Of a DNA stretch of 48,942 nt, positions 46,205-48,942 are shown one piece after another. Under the pieces are notes generated by a model. The model did not search any database, was not told the origin of the DNA, and saw only the letters and a program-made list of their open reading frames with translations. Both the position numbers and the translations under genes were made by a program. The first letter of the stretch is position 1, and the number at the start of each line of letters is the position of its first letter. The stretch comes from Oscillospiraceae bacterium. GTDB lineage: Bacteria; Bacillota; Clostridia; Oscillospirales; Oscillospiraceae. The stretch is taken from the NCBI GenBank assembly GCA_017541825.1, contig JAFXYJ010000069.1:1-48942 (forward strand), given 5' to 3'.

Positions 46205-48472
46205 ATGAAATTCGAATGGCCGAAAAAAGAGAATACCGCCGGCCGGCGGCGCCGCCGCCGCATCAGCGACTGGACCGCCCGCCAGAGACTCCGGGCGGCG
46301 GCCCGCGTGGGCGACGCCGCCGTCACGACGGCGGGGGACATCGTGCTGGCGGTGCTCAAGATCCTGATCTCCGCCGTGCTCGTGCTCATCACGGCCGGCC
46401 TGCTGTTCGCCTGCATTTTTGCCTACTACGTCAAAAACAGCCTGACCACCGATCTGAACATCTCACTGTCGGACTACTCGCTCTCGCTCTCGAGCACGAT
46501 CTGGGCCTATGACGACTCGGGCAGCCCCGTGGAGCTGGCCGTGCTGCAGACCGACGAAAACCGGATCTGGATCGACTACGAGGACATCCCCAAATACTTC
46601 GAGGAAGCCACCGTGGCCATCGAGGACAAGCGCTTTTACGACCACAAGGGCGTGGACTGGTACCGCACCGCCGGCGCCTTCGTGAACATGTTCCTCGGCA
46701 TGAAGAACGACTTCGGCGGCTCCACGATCACCCAGCAGCTTTTAAAAAACGTCACCGGCAAGGACGAGGTCACCGTCCAGCGCAAGCTGGTGGAGATCTT
46801 CCAGGCGCTGGATCTGGAAAAGACGTACATAAAGTCCGAGATCGTCGAGTGGTATCTCAACGTCGTATATTTCGGCGAGGGCGCCTACGGCGTGGCCCAG
46901 GCCGCCCAGACCTACTTCGGCAGGGACGTGGACGACCTGTCGCTGGCCCAGTGTGCGAGCATCATCGGCATCACCAACAACCCCTCCAAATACAGCCCCT
47001 TCATCAGCGTGGACAACAACAAGTCGCGCACCAAGACGATCCTCTACGAGATGTACGACCAGGGTTACATCTCCCGGGATGAGTACAACGAGGCCGTCAG
47101 CGAGGTGGAGAACAACGAGCTCCACTTCACCCGGGGCGAGAACGAGATCTACCAGCAGGAGATCTACACCTATTATGTGGAGACCGTGATCCGGGACGTG
47201 CTCCACGACATGCAGACCAAGCTCGGCCTGTCCGAGGAGGCGGCCCGCCAGCTGCTCTATTACGGCGGCTATCAGGTCTACGCCTGTATCGACACCAATG
47301 TGCAGGCCATCGTGGACGCGATCTACGCGGACACGGCCAGCCTGCCCCAGGCCTATATCAAGAGCAGCCAGATCCTGGAATCCGCCTGTGTGGTGCTCGA
47401 CCCCTATACCGGCGAGATCAAGGCCCTCATCGGCGGCGTGGGGGAGAAGAACCGCAACTTCGGCTGGAACTACGCCACCGACGCCCACCGGCCCGCCGGC
47501 TCGTCGATCAAGCCGCTGGCCTCCTACGGACCGGCCATGGACCTGGGCCTGATCACGGAATCCACCCTCGTCAACGACAGCCCGTATATCAAGCTCAACG
47601 GCACCTACTGGTATCCGCGCAACTCCGGCGGCTACGACGGCATCATCACGATCTGGGACGCTCTGGTCCGATCGAAAAACACGGTAGCCGCCCAGATCAT
47701 CGACAAGCTCACCCCCAGCGTATCCTTCGAGTACCTGGTGGACCGCATGGGCTTCGATCTGGTGGAGGCCGACCGGGACTACGCACCCCTGGCGCTGGGC
47801 CAGTTCACCAACGGCGTCACCGTGCGGGAGATGGCCCAGGCATACACCGCTTTTCCCAACGACGGATGGATGAATTTCGCCCGGTCCTATTCGCTGGTCA
47901 CCGACTCCAACGGCGTCACGATCCTGGACAACGGCGTGAAGTCCAACTATGTCTTCAGCACCGATTCCGCCCGCTGTCTCACCGAGATGCTGGAGGCCGC
48001 GGCGTGGTACGGCACCGGCTACGAGGCGTACCTCGGTTACGGAAAGATGCCCGTGGCCGGCAAGACCGGCACCACCTCCGACGACTATGACCGCTGGTTC
48101 TGCGGCTTCTCGCCCTACTATGTCTGCGCGATCTGGACCGGCTACGATCAGCCCGAGGCCATGTACTTCTCCGGCAACCCCGCGGCAAAGATCTGGCGGC
48201 GGGTGATGGAACAGATCAACGCCGGACTGCCGGTGGTGCAGTTCAGCGATCCGGCCAACCGCGGCTACGACACGGGGATCTTCGGCAACCTGCAGGTGAC
48301 GCCCACGCCCACCGCAGTGCCCACGCCCACCCCCTCGCCGACGCCTCCGCCCACGCCGGAGCCCACCGACACGCCGGAGCCGATTCCCATCGGCATCGGG
48401 GACGGGACGGACGTCGTCGACATGCCGGGGATCACGGTGGTCATTCCGATCGGATCGCCGGAGGAACCGTAA
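46205..48472 (+). CDS. Class A penicillin-binding protein (PBP1A-like)
   Basis: A 755-residue bifunctional peptidoglycan synthase: basic cytoplasmic tail (about 1-50), one membrane helix (about 53-80), a GT51 glycosyltransferase domain with EDKRFYDHKGVDW and GGSTITQQLLKN, and a transpeptidase domain with SxxK in AGSSIKPL, SxN in RSKNT and KTGT in VAGKTGTTSD. A Thr/Pro-rich tail (TPTPSPTPPPTPEPT) and an Ile/Val-rich end follow. It polymerises and crosslinks glycan strands outside the membrane. A Shine-Dalgarno GGAGG-like site precedes the ATG, and a strong terminator follows the stop. Confidence 0.95.
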   Translation: MKFEWPKKENTAGRRRRRRISDWTARQRLRAAARVGDAAVTTAGDIVLAVLKILISAVLVLITAGLLFACIFAYYVKNSLTTDLNISLSDYSLSLSSTIWAYDDSGSPVELAVLQTDENRIWIDYEDIPKYFEEATVAIEDKRFYDHKGVDWYRTAGAFVNMFLGMKNDFGGSTITQQLLKNVTGKDEVTVQRKLVEIFQALDLEKTYIKSEIVEWYLNVVYFGEGAYGVAQAAQTYFGRDVDDLSLAQCASIIGITNNPSKYSPFISVDNNKSRTKTILYEMYDQGYISRDEYNEAVSEVENNELHFTRGENEIYQQEIYTYYVETVIRDVLHDMQTKLGLSEEAARQLLYYGGYQVYACIDTNVQAIVDAIYADTASLPQAYIKSSQILESACVVLDPYTGEIKALIGGVGEKNRNFGWNYATDAHRPAGSSIKPLASYGPAMDLGLITESTLVNDSPYIKLNGTYWYPRNSGGYDGIITIWDALVRSKNTVAAQIIDKLTPSVSFEYLVDRMGFDLVEADRDYAPLALGQFTNGVTVREMAQAYTAFPNDGWMNFARSYSLVTDSNGVTILDNGVKSNYVFSTDSARCLTEMLEAAAWYGTGYEAYLGYGKMPVAGKTGTTSDDYDRWFCGFSPYYVCAIWTGYDQPEAMYFSGNPAAKIWRRVMEQINAGLPVVQFSDPANRGYDTGIFGNLQVTPTPTAVPTPTPSPTPPPTPEPTDTPEPIPIGIGDGTDVVDMPGITVVIPIGSPEEP

Positions 48473-48493
48473 CACCGCAACTGTATAAAAACA

Positions 48494-48521
48494 GGGACTG
48501 CCGCTGCGGCAGTCCTTTTTT
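48494..48521 (+). terminator. Terminator of the penicillin-binding protein gene
   Basis: GGACTGCCG/CGGCAGTCC with a CTG loop and T7. Confidence 0.9.
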
Positions 48522-48539
48522 TATCCGTGCCCGGGGCCG

Positions 48540-48942
48540 GAGCGTTTGCTCCATTGTCGGTGCTTGTCCTGGGTAATGCGCTTTTTTCCGCAACCGGGGC
48601 AGGCCGGTTCTGCTCCATTGTAATACTGACTTTCAGGCAATTCGCATTTTTGCGGGTCTTTTCTGTGCTGCAGAGCGTCCTCGCAAGCTTCGTATCGTTC
48701 GCTTCCTCGCAGGCTCGAAAGCTCATTCACTCCGCTGCTCGTCCTTTCAAAAACACATCCGCGCCGACGCTGCGGGCCTCGTCGACAACTTCGGCCCTCC
48801 GCTGTGCGGCTGTGTTTTTGTGAACGGGGGGATTTATGCAGGAGAAAAGACAGCCAGGGCGCGACGCGTTAAGCAAATGCGCCGGGGGCGGAGCAGCCTC
48901 TTGAGTGATAGACTTACGAGGCTTCCGCCTGCAGTCTTGCAC
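48540..48942. repeat. Mosaic intergenic repeat island, copy C (continues past the window)
   Basis: Same orientation as copy B. It has CCATTGTCGGT followed by GGTAATGCGC (near 48551-48580), CATTGTAATACTGACTT (near 48615), GCGGGTCTTTTCTGTGCTGCAG (near 48651), a module shared with copy A in inverse (AGCGTCCTCGCAAGCTTCG through TGCGGCTGTGTTTTTG, about 48672-48822), GGAGAAAAGACAGCCAGGG shared with copy B (near 48841), and TTGAGTGATAGACTTA with the GGCTTCCGCCT module at the right edge. No coding character. Confidence 0.8.

Noticed and set aside
48300..48390. Thr/Pro tandem coding repeats (also at 2-106 and 14640-14690) as separate repeat elements
   Set aside because: They are ordinary stalk or tail sequences of exported proteins.

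Overview
The window looks like chromosome from a GC-rich, Gram-positive, anaerobic gut-type member of the Clostridia, most like the Oscillospiraceae. That placement is inferred from strong AGGAGG-type ribosome binding sites, sigma-A-like promoters with 17-bp spacers, a YerC-type TrpR protein, an Rrf2 regulator, a DUF1292 protein, NlpC/P60 and SpaA/Cna-B sortase-substrate surface proteins, URO-D-family methyltransferase-like enzymes and very GC-biased codon use. No rRNA, tRNA, CRISPR array, transposase or phage gene was seen.

Layout. At 2-1948 are a truncated secreted metallophosphoesterase and an MBL-fold hydrolase. At 2804-7626 (minus) is a lower-glycolysis operon, pgk-tpiA-gpmI-eno, with a clear promoter and no gapA. 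At 7827-12142 (plus) are a glycosyltransferase overlapping a PflX-like radical SAM protein, then a sulfur block: cysK, mnmA and an Rrf2 regulator. At 12205-16886 (minus) one promoter appears to drive a WYL regulator, asnA, a membrane-anchored transglutaminase-like protein, a MORN lipoprotein and a small unknown. At 17918-20459 (minus) are a deaminase and two CobW-family metal GTPases, one His-rich and one fused to a YcgQ-like domain. At 20610-24223 (plus) is an asymmetric heterodimeric ABC exporter. At 24376-30593 are four URO-D-family proteins, an iron-sulfur flavoprotein and a divergent LysR regulator. At 30773-33637 (minus) are yerC, a methyltransferase and aminopeptidase P. At 33825-41522 (minus) one gene encodes a 2,565-residue sortase-anchored surface protein. 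At 41941-48472 are NfeD plus an SPFH protein, a small conserved protein, a secreted SH3-NlpC/P60 hydrolase, a probable 6S RNA behind a DUF1292 gene, a small membrane protein and a class A penicillin-binding protein.

Three long gene-free stretches (about 2028-2688, 16980-17827 and 48540 to the right edge) carry the same mosaic of repeat modules. The first is inverted relative to the other two. The modules include a perfect 15-bp inverted repeat and many copies of a CCATTGTCGGT box. I do not recognise this as a named element family.

The least explained parts are this repeat family, the URO-D/flavoprotein/LysR cluster with no corrinoid protein in sight, the structured RNA at 45123-45315 and the giant surface protein. 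All calls come from reading sequence and translations by eye; no database search was done.
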